From Nitrospira sp. (GTDB lineage Bacteria; Nitrospirota; Nitrospiria; Nitrospirales; Nitrospiraceae), in assembly GCA_005116895.1 (NCBI GenBank), contig SWDO01000017.1, positions 15,626-79,625 on the forward strand: a DNA stretch of 64,000 nucleotides, read 5' to 3'. The notes under the pieces were generated by a model, which was not told the origin of the DNA, made no database searches, and saw only the letters and a program-made list of their open reading frames with translations. The translations under genes and the position numbers were made by a program. Below are positions 20,189 to 31,046 of the stretch, in pieces (positions within the stretch are counted from its first letter, which is position 1; each line of letters begins with the position of its first letter).

Positions 20189-21493
20189 CTATGTGTTCTC
20201 TACTTCATCCAGGCTCGGCCGTATGAGGTACGGGCCATAGGTACACGCAAAGAGTAGATAGGCCCCACTCCAACAGAGCGCAGACAGGCCAAGTAGCGCA
20301 TAGGTGAGAGCCGTAGGAATATCGACGTTGGGAGCAAAGATTCGCAGGAGCGCCCCGACGTTGATCAGCACATACATCGACACAGTAAACCCGTCAGCAT
20401 GCCGCGGTCGTCCCGTGTGGCCGAGACTCGCGCGAGTCATCACCGCGAGCGTCATCGCGCCCATCGCGCCAGTGGTGAGGAGATGAACCGCGTTTTCAGG
20501 AGAGAAGCCAACCCCTAGAATCGATGCTCCAAGGGCGATGAGAAACAGCGCCACCCATCCATACCCGATGTGCAGAATCAGCACGAGTGGTTCCTTCCAG
20601 GTCCGCCACCCTCCCCAACGGAAAAGACGTACCACGCTCGCCACCCCAGCCACGAAAAGCGCGGTCCCTGTCCACATACTTTCCGGACCAATGATCCAGC
20701 TGATGACGCTCACGAACACAAGAATGATTGCGCCTCCATCAGTCCGAGAAAATACCTCAGGCAGTCTGGATACGTTCCGGTCAGCCAGGTACTCACGCGT
20801 AAAGGTGGGGGCGAGACGTCCTCCGATGATCGTCAACAACATCGTCATGACGGAGAGCGCCAGCCGTTCAGGAAGATCTGTCGGCAGGCCACGCAACGCA
20901 GCCACATGAAAGAGAATATTGGCGCCGGCAAAACAACTGACCAGCACCCCAATCGGTGCGCGATCCCAGCTGCGAGCGGCGACAATCTCCCGCCAGACAT
21001 AAGTAGCCAAGACGGCTAAAAAAGCTCCATCGACAACTGCAGCAGCGGAGGCTCCCGTTAACGGCACTGCCACGAGCAACCGTCCTGCCAGCCACAGCAG
21101 AAACAGGGTCAGTAACGGTGCCCCTCTCAATGGCATCCGGTCCGTCCAATTAGGCATGGCCGTCAATAAGAATCCGGCAATCAAGGCAGGCAGATACCCG
21201 AAGAGCATCTCATGGACGTGCCACTCACGCGGGGAATACAAAAACACCGCTTGAGCCTTCCCTGCAAACAAGGCGACCCAGATAAGGACGGATAGTGCAG
21301 CAAACAGTGCGGCACCCAGGAAGAACGGGCGAAACCCATACGATAAGAACGCCGGGCCTTCGTAGGGAGGGAACGTCGGTTCGTCATCCTCTTGCTGCAC
21401 AGTTGCAGCTGACTGGCCAGCCATCTGAATCTCGTTCGATGCCATAGAACTTGATTGTGTGGTCTGGGCCAGAGGCCTGTCAACGGAGGGCAA
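20189..21493 (-). CDS. NnrS family membrane protein
   Basis: AFLSYGFRPFFLGAALFAALSVLIW...WHVHEMLFGYLPALIAGFLLTAMPNWT, GARLAPTFT, characteristic of NnrS. Confidence 0.92.
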   Translation of the reverse strand: MPSVDRPLAQTTQSSSMASNEIQMAGQSAATVQQEDDEPTFPPYEGPAFLSYGFRPFFLGAALFAALSVLIWVALFAGKAQAVFLYSPREWHVHEMLFGYLPALIAGFLLTAMPNWTDRMPLRGAPLLTLFLLWLAGRLLVAVPLTGASAAAVVDGAFLAVLATYVWREIVAARSWDRAPIGVLVSCFAGANILFHVAALRGLPTDLPERLALSVMTMLLTIIGGRLAPTFTREYLADRNVSRLPEVFSRTDGGAIILVFVSVISWIIGPESMWTGTALFVAGVASVVRLFRWGGWRTWKEPLVLILHIGYGWVALFLIALGASILGVGFSPENAVHLLTTGAMGAMTLAVMTRASLGHTGRPRHADGFTVSMYVLINVGALLRIFAPNVDIPTALTYALLGLSALCWSGAYLLFACTYGPYLIRPSLDEVENT

Positions 21494-21518
21494 GAGTTCT
21501 ATGGGCGGGACGTCGGTC

Positions 21519-22994
21519 TCATCCTAGGCGGTTCAGAAACCGTTTGGAGGCGGGATAGGTGCTCCAGAGCAGTTCGAGTGTGATGGATGTCAACAACGCC
21601 GTGAGTTGTGTGGATTGCTCTTCCGTTTTGGCTGCGAGACCTTGCCCCCGTAAGCGGGCCCACACGTCGTGCAAAGTGGTGTGGTGCTTCGAAACCAGGA
21701 TTTTCACGTTCTCGATCCAGAACCTGGGATCTTCGGGATCCGCAACATACTGTCCTTGGCCTCGGCCAAAATGAGCGATGGCCAGATACCGGATGATGAC
21801 GTCTTGAACCAGCACATCCAGATACTCATCCGACCACGTCACCGAGGTCGGGGTGCTCCCTGCCCGCCGTTCCGCCCAGGCTTCCCCTCCGAGAAATCCA
21901 AGCACACCTCCCACCACTGCCCCGGCGACCGTGAACAGGCCCATACTGACCCCACCCGTCGCCGCATCAAGATGGAGTCCGGCATAGGCTCCGCTGGTCA
22001 GGGCTCCACCGATCCCGCCGATAGCGGTCCCACTGAGGGTCGCATCACCACGGCTCTGCGAGCCTCGTTGTACTTCGACATGTTCCATCCTAGCCTGGAT
22101 CACGCCAATCGCATTCCCTTCCAGGCCATGCAGGGCAATGACCGCTTTCGTCGTCGTCCCAACCTCGTTCACCAAGCCCTTCAAGAGGCCATCGACGGCC
22201 TGTTGTTTCTGCATTTCCATCGGTGAGCCGTCACCCCTGGTCATCACCCGAGACTTCGCGGCGCGTGACACCAGCATAGCCCACTGCTCCATCGCCGCAT
22301 GGAAGACGGTCAGATTCGCGGTTTGCCAGACGGTGAACAATCGATTCATGAGCTGGCGATCGTGAGAAGGGAGTAGCGATTGAATGGTCTCGAACAGAAT
22401 ACCTTCCTGGACCCAACAGCGGCTGAATGCATCAAGGCTGTGCACCCCCCTGACGAAGCCATACCGAGCAAAGTAGTCCTTCCAGGGTTGTTCGAGACGC
22501 TGCTGTTCTGTACGGTCCTTGGTGGGGCCGGTTTGGTTCAGCAGAACGATGACGGGCTTCCCGATCCATTCCAGCAGTTGCAGCTCCGGCGCAATGTATC
22601 CGGCCATGCACGGTTCTTCTGTCGCATTCACCAGGTAGAGGACGACGTCCGCCTCTTGCTGGACGTTCAACACCGCCTGTTGGGCACACCATGAAGGCCG
22701 GTCACGAAATCGATCCCACACTTCCGTCACAATCCGTACGATCGGATTCTTGGCCCCCTGCAACCGAGAGAGAATCTTTTGACAATTGGGAAAGCCGGGC
22801 GTGTCCCAGAGCTGGAGAGACTCCCCTATGTCCGTTTCTAGCACCGTGTACTTTTGATTTTCGAGTGTGACATGAGCCCGATCGGCGACGAGGCCAATAT
22901 CCTTCCGAAGCAGCGTTCTGGCCAGCGTGGTCTTCCCGATATTCGTATGGGAAATCAAGGAGAGGGCAATCTGCGTTTTCGCGGCACTCATCAT
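21519..22994 (-). CDS. GTPase with DUF3482 domain
   Basis: SHTNIGKTTLARTLL P-loop, DTPGF; pairs with DUF2868-like gene upstream (start overlaps). Confidence 0.8.
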   Translation of the reverse strand: MMSAAKTQIALSLISHTNIGKTTLARTLLRKDIGLVADRAHVTLENQKYTVLETDIGESLQLWDTPGFPNCQKILSRLQGAKNPIVRIVTEVWDRFRDRPSWCAQQAVLNVQQEADVVLYLVNATEEPCMAGYIAPELQLLEWIGKPVIVLLNQTGPTKDRTEQQRLEQPWKDYFARYGFVRGVHSLDAFSRCWVQEGILFETIQSLLPSHDRQLMNRLFTVWQTANLTVFHAAMEQWAMLVSRAAKSRVMTRGDGSPMEMQKQQAVDGLLKGLVNEVGTTTKAVIALHGLEGNAIGVIQARMEHVEVQRGSQSRGDATLSGTAIGGIGGALTSGAYAGLHLDAATGGVSMGLFTVAGAVVGGVLGFLGGEAWAERRAGSTPTSVTWSDEYLDVLVQDVIIRYLAIAHFGRGQGQYVADPEDPRFWIENVKILVSKHHTTLHDVWARLRGQGLAAKTEEQSTQLTALLTSITLELLWSTYPASKRFLNRLG

Positions 22995-24484
22995 ACCCTC
23001 CGAAAATCACCAGGCCATAAACAGTCGGGCAAGGTTTGGAGTTCACCACCCGACGGTCCAGAAGGGTCTCGGTATCTCAGGGCCTGGAGTCCGCACTCTT
23101 TCGCCAGCGTCGCCCAAGCCTGGCACCGTTCCTTCAGGCGCTTCTCATGGTCGATCTGCGCATAGGCTTCGCAATCCAGCAGGACCAGCAGCATGTTTGA
23201 TCGTCCGCTACTGCGGATCGTAGCTTTCAGCTCCTCCAAAAATTCGCTGTGTGTTTCTTCCGGAGCCTGGGCCACATTGAACATGACCACCGCGCACAGG
23301 TCTCGATCCTGGTCGTCTGGAAGGTGTGGAGGGCGATCGCCATATTGGACCGAGCCTCCGATATGGATGTTCGCCAGAACGCCGAAGGCATCGCTGAGAA
23401 ATGTCATCAGTCGATCGTCACCCTCCTTCACGCGATGACTATAGGCCAGCACCTCCACAAGCAGCCCCTTTCCTCGGTAGGGATTCAGCAATCGTTGGAA
23501 ATACGGCTCGTTGCTCGGCAGGTGCATCGCATCGGCCAGGCGGGTTTTGCGCATCCAGACCGCCGCAGCCAGCAGGGTTCGTGGCAGGACAATGAATAGT
23601 ATCGTCGTCATCGCCCAGAAATGAATCCAGATCGCTGCATTGGCCCTGGCTGTACCTCGCAGCTCAACGATGGCTTCCACGCCGGGCATTGGAACCCTCA
23701 GGAGCCAACTCGCCGGTGCGAATAAGAAGGAGAGGAACATGTGGACTCCCTCGGCCTCCATGAAGGTGCTGTCCCATCCGGCCTTGTACAGAAAACTGAA
23801 GCCGCGCAGATAGAGCCCCGCGATCACGCCGATCGCCAGCGCAGCCGCAGCCGCATGGAGCAGGCTGCGGGCATGGGTCATCAATAGGTCGCGACTGCTC
23901 TGGAGTAGGTGTGCGGCATAGGACGCAAGCGATGCTGCGATCCATTGTACTTCGTCGGGACTCTGCGCACGATCAGACCGAAGTCTGCGGAGCCGTCCCT
24001 TCACGACCAGTCCCAAGAGCCATTCCACCAACCCTGGCAGGCCTGGCTGCGACCGATCTCGTGACGGTCGGGGTACAACCATGCTGTAGAGCAAGCCGAT
24101 ATAGGCCACCGCATTCCAGAGCAGGAGCGTGAGAAGAGGAAAATTCAGGAGGTTAATGTGGCCAGCTGGTCCGATAGGGTCGGCGAGGAAGCCTCCCACC
24201 AGAGCACAGCCGATCAGCAGCGTGACCGGAATCTTGATCCGTAGGGCGGCGAAAGCTGAGTTGAACACAGGATGCTTCTGCGTCAGCCGATCGACAATGT
24301 GCTCGGCCCGTTCAATAACCCGAGCGTCACCAGCCCGCATTGGATCTTCTGCGGCCGTGCGGTCTCTCTGATCGTTTCCATGGCGAGGCGGCTCCCGTTC
24401 GTACCGCAAGATAAACTTGTGGACCGGGTCATGTTCTTCGCAGGCCTGAACCAGAAGCACCTTAGCTAATTGGGCAGGCGTCAT
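22991..24484 (-). CDS. DUF2868 domain membrane protein
   Basis: FPLLTLLLWNAVAYI..., LLHAAAAALAIGVIAGLYLRGFSFLYKAGWDSTFM; adjacency with DUF3482-type GTPase. Confidence 0.75.
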   Translation of the reverse strand: MTPAQLAKVLLVQACEEHDPVHKFILRYEREPPRHGNDQRDRTAAEDPMRAGDARVIERAEHIVDRLTQKHPVFNSAFAALRIKIPVTLLIGCALVGGFLADPIGPAGHINLLNFPLLTLLLWNAVAYIGLLYSMVVPRPSRDRSQPGLPGLVEWLLGLVVKGRLRRLRSDRAQSPDEVQWIAASLASYAAHLLQSSRDLLMTHARSLLHAAAAALAIGVIAGLYLRGFSFLYKAGWDSTFMEAEGVHMFLSFLFAPASWLLRVPMPGVEAIVELRGTARANAAIWIHFWAMTTILFIVLPRTLLAAAVWMRKTRLADAMHLPSNEPYFQRLLNPYRGKGLLVEVLAYSHRVKEGDDRLMTFLSDAFGVLANIHIGGSVQYGDRPPHLPDDQDRDLCAVVMFNVAQAPEETHSEFLEELKATIRSSGRSNMLLVLLDCEAYAQIDHEKRLKERCQAWATLAKECGLQALRYRDPSGPSGGELQTLPDCLWPGDFRRV

Positions 24485-24866
24485 TGATGGTCAGCTACGT
24501 GCTTGCTGTTCACAATGAATGGTCCCCTCTGTACCGCGATTCGGCGCATTATCGGGGCCCGGAATGATTCCGTCAATGACATGTTGGGGGTTCTTCATTC
24601 CGCATCATGCAGCTGTGGGTCTATGTACGAAGATCTGTATCATTTCGTCTCCCTGGGCGTATCACTTGAGATACGGTCTGCAGTGGAAACCCTTCCAGTG
24701 CGAGTGTCGGACAATACATAGGAAGCGTGCTCCAATCTCAACCTTGACAAGCATATACAGCCACGCAGCAGTGCAAGTTTCCCCGTGGCATCATCATTGC
24801 GTAAGTAAATCAGTCATTACGAGTACGGATCATCTGTGCTCGACCTACTCTCAAGGAGGGACTCCC

Positions 24867-25088
24867 ATGAAATGCACGAGATGCAGCGGCTTAATGGTCA
24901 CGGATCATCTGTTGGATATGCAGGAGAGCTATGTGCCGATGTGGATGCGGGGGCTGCGCTGCGTAGCCTGCGGCAATATCGAGGATCCCCTCATCCATTA
25001 TAATCGGATGATGCACGAGGCTCGAAGAATCAGAAGGCGCATGTCGCGTACAGCGCACCCACTCGCTGCACAAGCTCAGGCAGCATAG
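24867..25088 (+). CDS. small zinc-ribbon-like protein
   Basis: MKCTRCSGLMVTDHLL...GLRCVACGNIEDPLI, two CxxC knuckles; RBS-like AAGGAGGG upstream. Confidence 0.7.
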   Translation: MKCTRCSGLMVTDHLLDMQESYVPMWMRGLRCVACGNIEDPLIHYNRMMHEARRIRRRMSRTAHPLAAQAQAA

Positions 25089-25317
25089 CTGGGTTCCGAC
25101 CTACTTCCTCGTGGGCTCGTCACGGCTCGCTCTCCGTTCGCCTGCCAGTATCAGACAGGCAACGGGCCATCGTTTGCGTAGCGCGCCCTGCTCGAGCCTG
25201 GCAGGCAGCGACGCCCGCCTTACTTGGTCTTTCTCGTGGACTCTAAAGGACTTTCCACGGCTTTCAGTATGAATTGGGAGCTGAGTGTCGACCGCCAACA
25301 ACCAATCGCGCTGATAG

Positions 25318-27180
25318 CTATTGATCTCCATTGATCACGGCCAACACCCGACGGCCGTAGCGTTCCGCTTTCATCTCACCGATACCCGGAATCTCTAACA
25401 AGGCTGCCGGCGTCCCCGGCTTGTAGCCAGCAATTGCCTTCAACGTTTTATCGTGAAAAATCAGGAACGGCGCAACCCCCTCTTCTTCGGCCAATTCGGT
25501 GCGGAGCTGTCTGAGCCGTTCAACAAGCTGTCGATCCGGCACTGAAGCCTGAGCGATGCCTGCGTAGGCGGCAGACGAGCACCGCGGCTTGTTCACCGAT
25601 ACATCGGCCTGAGATTCCTCTCTCTGTGGCAATGCCACCACACAAATCCCTTGCAGCACCTCTCGCCCCTTGGACGTCAATTCAAGCGTGGGATACTCGG
25701 TACCCTCGATTCGAAGATGCCCTGACTGAATGAGATTCTTCACCAGACCAGTCACAACCGGCTTGGTCTGGGCCCGACAGATACCATAGGTCGGACAGTT
25801 TTCTGCGCCATAGGCCAACAGCGCTTTCGAACGGCTTCCACGAAGCATGTCGACGATGCGGCCCATACCGAACCGCCCCATGCACCAGGACACGGTTTCC
25901 AAGATCGCCTTTCCCGAAACGTCGGCAGCATATAAGACCGTCCGGCTCGGCTGCCGCGCCGGCGTGACACAGCGATCGCATAGGCCGCAAGGGCCCAACG
26001 CCAGCTCGGCGTCGTCGCTGAAGTACTCAAGAATCGCGAGCTGTCGGCAGCTCGAGCCTGAGACATACCCCAGCATTTCATGAAGGAGCGTCCGCATTCG
26101 CTCCGCACGTGCAACGCCATCTGAGTCTTTTAATGCCTGGTCAATAAAGTATTCCTGCGTGGCCAGATCACGCTCATGAAACAACAAGGCACAAGCCGCA
26201 GGCCGTCCGTCACGACCGGCGCGCCCCACCTCCTGGTAATAGGCCTCGAGACTTCCGGGAATGTCAAAATGGACAACCAAGCGGACGTCCGGTTTATCGA
26301 TGCCCATGCCGAAAGCATTCGTCGCGGCCAGGATTCGCACCGTTCCTCGGCGAAACTCCTCATGGACCATTCGACGTTCCTCATCCGAGAGACCGGCATG
26401 GTAATAGCCGACCGAGGGGTGAGATTGTCCCAGCCATGCCGCGACCTCCTCCACGGCTCGGCGAGTGGCGCAATAGACGAGGATCGTCCCCTTCTCCGTC
26501 TCGCGAACCAAGCGTCCCAGCGTCGACAGCTTGTCTTGGCGCGCCTGAGAGAGGTGAACGGAGAGGGCGAGGTTAGGCCGGCGAAAGCCTGCGACGAGTC
26601 GAAAGGGATCGCGAAGTGAGAGCCGTTGGCAGAGATCCGTTTGCACTCGAGCCGTGGCCGTGGCCGTCAGAGCCAGGCAAGGTGGACTCGTGAGTTCCTG
26701 ACGCAGGCGACCGATCTTGAGGTAATCGGGCCTAAAATCATGGCCCCACTGGGAAATACAGTGCGCTTCGTCCACCACCAGCAACGAGACCCAGAGGGAA
26801 CGCAACAACCGGAGAAATCCCTCATGTTGCATCCGTTCCGGCGCGACGTATAGCAGCTGCAGCCGCCGCTGCTGGAGATCCTGCATCACGCGGCTCTTTT
26901 CAATTCCAGTGAGGCTGGAGTGAAACGCCGCAGCGGCAATCTTCCGTTGCTTCATGGCCGTCACTTGATCTTGCATCAACGCGATGAGTGGAGAAATTAC
27001 CAGCGTCAGCCCAGGGAGCAGGGTCGCCGGCAATTGATAGCAGAGCGACTTGCCCTGCCCCGTCGGCATGACCGCCATCGCATCGCGCCCCGCTAACACG
27101 GCGCGGATCACGGCTTCCTGGCCTGGCCGAAACGTGGCAAAGCCGAATCGTTCGCTGAGCTGTCGAGTGAGATCATCCAC
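25318..27180 (-). CDS. recQ: ATP-dependent DNA helicase RecQ
   Basis: FRPGQEAVIRAVLAGRDAMAVMPTGQGKSLCYQLPA, VVDEAHCISQWGHDFRPDY, RQC and HRDC-like C-terminal region. Confidence 0.95.
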   Translation of the reverse strand: MDDLTRQLSERFGFATFRPGQEAVIRAVLAGRDAMAVMPTGQGKSLCYQLPATLLPGLTLVISPLIALMQDQVTAMKQRKIAAAAFHSSLTGIEKSRVMQDLQQRRLQLLYVAPERMQHEGFLRLLRSLWVSLLVVDEAHCISQWGHDFRPDYLKIGRLRQELTSPPCLALTATATARVQTDLCQRLSLRDPFRLVAGFRRPNLALSVHLSQARQDKLSTLGRLVRETEKGTILVYCATRRAVEEVAAWLGQSHPSVGYYHAGLSDEERRMVHEEFRRGTVRILAATNAFGMGIDKPDVRLVVHFDIPGSLEAYYQEVGRAGRDGRPAACALLFHERDLATQEYFIDQALKDSDGVARAERMRTLLHEMLGYVSGSSCRQLAILEYFSDDAELALGPCGLCDRCVTPARQPSRTVLYAADVSGKAILETVSWCMGRFGMGRIVDMLRGSRSKALLAYGAENCPTYGICRAQTKPVVTGLVKNLIQSGHLRIEGTEYPTLELTSKGREVLQGICVVALPQREESQADVSVNKPRCSSAAYAGIAQASVPDRQLVERLRQLRTELAEEEGVAPFLIFHDKTLKAIAGYKPGTPAALLEIPGIGEMKAERYGRRVLAVINGDQ

Positions 27181-27446
27181 AGGGAAGGCGAATCAGAAAG
27201 ATAGGGTCGTGATAGTGATCACAGCGAGTCCAGTATAGATGACCGACTGTGGGCAAGTCGAGCAGAGCCGTGCGCGGGCGATTACCTCTCTACAACATTC
27301 CTTACCACCTCTCTCGTCTCCAGGCGCCAGCAAAAGGCATGCGACTTCATAGGACAGGCTCTGCCACGCGGGGGAAAGTCGCTGGGAATAGAGGTGGAGG
27401 GAAGCGCACCCGTGACCTGGCTGGACTGCTGGAGCCACGTACTGAC

Positions 27447-27486
27447 TGAATCCAATTTGATTCATGCGGTGGATCCAATTCGATTC
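27447..27486. promoter_or_regulatory. candidate tandem operator (two dyad-symmetric half-repeats)
   Basis: TGAATC-CAATTT-GATTCA followed at a 23-nt period by GGATC-CAATTC-GATTC, adjacent to TATAAAA. Confidence 0.4.
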
Positions 27487-27827
27487 TATAAAACCGAGAG
27501 AGATTGACAGGCTATAGAGGCACAACATGGCACCATTTCAAAGATAACGCCTTACGCAAACCAATTGTGCTCAATGGCACGTAGATTGCTCAGCAACGGG
27601 GCATTCGGTGACTGAACGGCACGGACATCTCGTCGTGAATGGGTTCATATACTTATCGCTATTAAGCGCTAGGTATTGACACTCTACATTTCATGCATCA
27701 TTCAGCAACCAATTTCTCGACGATTAGGCGCATTGGGTCATGCGCTCCCACCGTACATGCGTTCAGTTCAACGGATCGCAGCAGTCAGGTAACAGGTGCC
27801 ATTCTCTCATCTCAAAAGGAGGTTTCA

Positions 27828-29912
27828 ATGAAGAGGTACGTTACGTTAGGAGCGGCTCTCTGCCTTGCGGCAGGAGTGGCCGGTTGTTCAGGCAGCGATC
27901 CCGCGCCGCCAGCGGCAGGGCCTACACCTGCGCCCACTGCCACGGTCGACTTTAAGGTGACTGATATCCCGGGGTATTTCTTCGATCTTGATGGTATGAC
28001 CAACCCGAATAAGGCGAGCCGTTCATTGGCCATCGTACCCCCTGGCGCCAGGGTTAATTTTTGGCAAGATCTTAACGGAGTGAAAGTTGCTGAAAGTAAA
28101 CACACCGTGACGAGCTTGATTTGGCCGTCCAATGCCTCGACAAGCGAGAGGATCGACCAAGCCTCAGCAAATCAGGATAATCATAGCGTGACGCTGACCA
28201 CACCGGGTCTGTATGTCTTCGTCTGCAAACTGCATCCGTACATGCTTGGAGCAGTGATCGTGGATGATCCAAATACTAAAACGGCGAACGGTGATGCCGC
28301 CTTTGATATCGGCGACAAGCTCACGTTGCTGATCAAGCGAGAGGTGACGGATCCTGCGAACCTCACGTTCGACAGCAACTCCAATCTTGGACTGCGGGCA
28401 CTGCGTGCATTTTTCATTGTGACCAACCCGGCGAACTGGAAGGACTATACCAAGGTGGGACAAGCCTATAAGCCAGCCTATCCTGCCGTGCCAGTGGTCG
28501 TTACAAACGGCGACGTTCTTCCTGATTTGAATGTCACGCTTCAGAAGACCTTTGACGGCGACATCATTCAAGCCCAGCAGAAACCGACCATCAAAGGGAT
28601 CGGGGAAGTCTGGGTCGATACCCAATTTGAGTTGACTGAGAAGAAAGGGCCGAATTTTCCTGGCACCATGACCGTGCTGTCGGCCACCGATTGGAACGTC
28701 AAGGAAAAGATTGCGCTGCCTGATCAGAAGATGAATAACGGCCACAATTTTTGGCCTAGCCACGATCAAAAAGAGATCTATCAGACTGAATGGCAAGGCA
28801 ATAGCCTCTATGTGATCAATCGAGAAACCAGGAAACTGATCCAAGAGCTTGATCTCGTCGATGGACCTGAAGTGAAGAGCAAGGGAATCCAATGTCATGA
28901 CCCAGCCCATGTGATGACGCGGGTGGATACTCAGCAAGTGCATACCGGGTGCAATGGCGATGATGGAGTGATGGAACTGAATCGGTTGTCGGATGGTAAG
29001 CTGGAAATTAATCGGCTGATCTCGATGCAAGATCCCAACAAGCCGACGAAGCAAACGCAGCCCCATGCGCATTGGATGGGGTTTGACGGCAAGCACATGG
29101 TCACCCCCAATTCCAATTCGGCGGACTCGACGATGTACGAGTTTACCGGTCAGGCCACAGGTCAGGTGGTGTCCAAGAATGAAACGGGAGCGGTGTCGAT
29201 CGCGAGTGGCATCATGCCAAATTCAAGTAAGTATTACGTGACAAACTATCTGGGTCATTCAATTTCCGTGATGAACGGCCCGCTTCCGTTATCGAACTAT
29301 ACGGGTACAGGTGGCCTGAAAGGTGCTGGCCCTTATGCGCCGGGAGAGAAGATCAAAGACATTAGCTTGCTCCAGGGCTATGACCCCAAAAATGGATGCA
29401 CAAGTGACTGCGTGGACGGTCTGATCGGTGGATTCCCGGTACAGATCCCCATCAGCCCAGATGGTAAATTTGCAATCACCGGGAATACTCTAGGTGGCAC
29501 CATTTCTATTGTGGATACGGCGACCGATACCCTTGTGCGGCTGATCCCCTGCGATCCAGGCTGCCATGGGGTGAACTTTGGCGCCAAGGAGGGTGGTGGG
29601 TACTACGCCTACATCACTCCGAAGTTCGCCAACAGGCTCCTCGTGTTGGACTATGATCCTGACCAGGATGGCAAGGCGGAAAAAGCCAAAATTGTTGGGG
29701 CCATTGTTCTAGCGAACGACAGTGTACCAACTGACGATAAGATCGTCGGCAACAAAGGCCAAGGCTCACAGGGAATCATGCCGGTGCCCAACGTCTACAA
29801 TGGATGGGTGCAGAAGCTGCCGTCTGGCCAAGGTGGCAATAGCTTCTGTGGGCAACTGACGTCCGCGCAACGGAGTCCAGACGGGGGCAAACTTATCCCC
29901 TGCACACCATAA
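27828..29912 (+). CDS. lipoprotein with cupredoxin (type-1 Cu) domain fused to beta-propeller
   Basis: Lipobox AAGVAGCSG; cupredoxin motif HTVTSLIW...PGLYVFVCKLHPYMLGAVIV (C-X2-H-X2-M); repeated propeller blades. Called ORF begins 27693; 27828 is preceded by AAAGGAGG. Confidence 0.8.
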   Translation: MKRYVTLGAALCLAAGVAGCSGSDPAPPAAGPTPAPTATVDFKVTDIPGYFFDLDGMTNPNKASRSLAIVPPGARVNFWQDLNGVKVAESKHTVTSLIWPSNASTSERIDQASANQDNHSVTLTTPGLYVFVCKLHPYMLGAVIVDDPNTKTANGDAAFDIGDKLTLLIKREVTDPANLTFDSNSNLGLRALRAFFIVTNPANWKDYTKVGQAYKPAYPAVPVVVTNGDVLPDLNVTLQKTFDGDIIQAQQKPTIKGIGEVWVDTQFELTEKKGPNFPGTMTVLSATDWNVKEKIALPDQKMNNGHNFWPSHDQKEIYQTEWQGNSLYVINRETRKLIQELDLVDGPEVKSKGIQCHDPAHVMTRVDTQQVHTGCNGDDGVMELNRLSDGKLEINRLISMQDPNKPTKQTQPHAHWMGFDGKHMVTPNSNSADSTMYEFTGQATGQVVSKNETGAVSIASGIMPNSSKYYVTNYLGHSISVMNGPLPLSNYTGTGGLKGAGPYAPGEKIKDISLLQGYDPKNGCTSDCVDGLIGGFPVQIPISPDGKFAITGNTLGGTISIVDTATDTLVRLIPCDPGCHGVNFGAKEGGGYYAYITPKFANRLLVLDYDPDQDGKAEKAKIVGAIVLANDSVPTDDKIVGNKGQGSQGIMPVPNVYNGWVQKLPSGQGGNSFCGQLTSAQRSPDGGKLIPCTP

Positions 29913-30112
29913 AGGTTTGTTCAGGCTGCCGGGATCATCCCGGCAGCTAACATAGCTGCCTAGCAAGGCCCCGGAGTGGTGGCATTTAACCATCGCACCG
30001 GGCCCACTCAGATTTTCCCCGATACAATCACTGAAGAGACGGATCGTACGCTTGGCCGTAGGATGAACCTCTGCCTACGAGACATGACCGGGACATTGTG
30101 TCGTCGAACTGG

Positions 30113-30634
30113 TCAGGCCGCCAATGAATTGGTTTCAGCAGCCTGGCCTCCCACCAGGTTCAGTCCATCGAGACACTGGATCTTCGGCTGATAGGCACTC
30201 ACCTTGCGCATGATCATCGCTCTCAAGTCTTCATCGATATGAGAGAGCGCTTCTCGCACCCCAACAATATCGCCATCCTCCGCTAGATGAGCGGCAATGC
30301 CAATGAGCGGCAAGACTCCAGCATCGCCCATGGCCTTAGCAATCTCGATGGCTCCTGACCGATCTCCAGCCTTGACGAAGACCTGAGGGAGCTCAAGGTA
30401 GAAGTGACTGGCCAAGAGCGACGGATCAGGGCACGAAACAATGGTGTCTTTCACGGCCTGGACATTGCCCCGCTCCGATTCGATGAATAGCATCATTTGC
30501 CAGGCCTCTCGCAAGTACCGCTTATCAACGATCTCATGTGCAGTTTGCCGTGCCTGGGTGATATCGCCCGCGAGCGCTTGTCTGATCGCCTGGTCCTTCA
30601 ACTGTGCATCCGTCATTGTTTGGGTTGTCATCAT
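30113..30634 (-). CDS. hypothetical protein (alpha-helical, TPR-like)
   Basis: 173 aa ORF; DAQLKDQAIRQALAGDITQARQTAHEIVDKRYLREAWQMML. Confidence 0.6.
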   Translation of the reverse strand: MMTTQTMTDAQLKDQAIRQALAGDITQARQTAHEIVDKRYLREAWQMMLFIESERGNVQAVKDTIVSCPDPSLLASHFYLELPQVFVKAGDRSGAIEIAKAMGDAGVLPLIGIAAHLAEDGDIVGVREALSHIDEDLRAMIMRKVSAYQPKIQCLDGLNLVGGQAAETNSLAA

Positions 30635-31046
30635 GTCTTGGCTCCTCCCTGCACTTGGTCGGACGACGAAATTGGAAATTCAAAACGCCTATTTCGAAAT
30701 CTAGCGGTGAACGCCGTTCTTGTCGATCTTTTCCCGCCAAATTGACAGACCCATTCTCCGCCAATCGGCATGACAGCTCTTGTGACAGCTCTGACGATCG
30801 ACCGTTGCTTCTATTCGCGAAGTATTTGCGTGAGGATGATGCGGAATTGGATTGTATCTGCGAGCCTGACTCACGGCGATTCGAGAATCATTTCCTATTA
30901 CGCGCAGAGGCCCAACAGACTTTCCACTGAAGGAATATAGAGGCTTAAGCCATTGGCTTTCTTGCTACTTTTTCAGATTTGAATCCTAAAGAAGTTCTTT
31001 CCCCCGCTTCGCTTGCGCATCTGAAATGTCCAGCTATACTTTCCCA

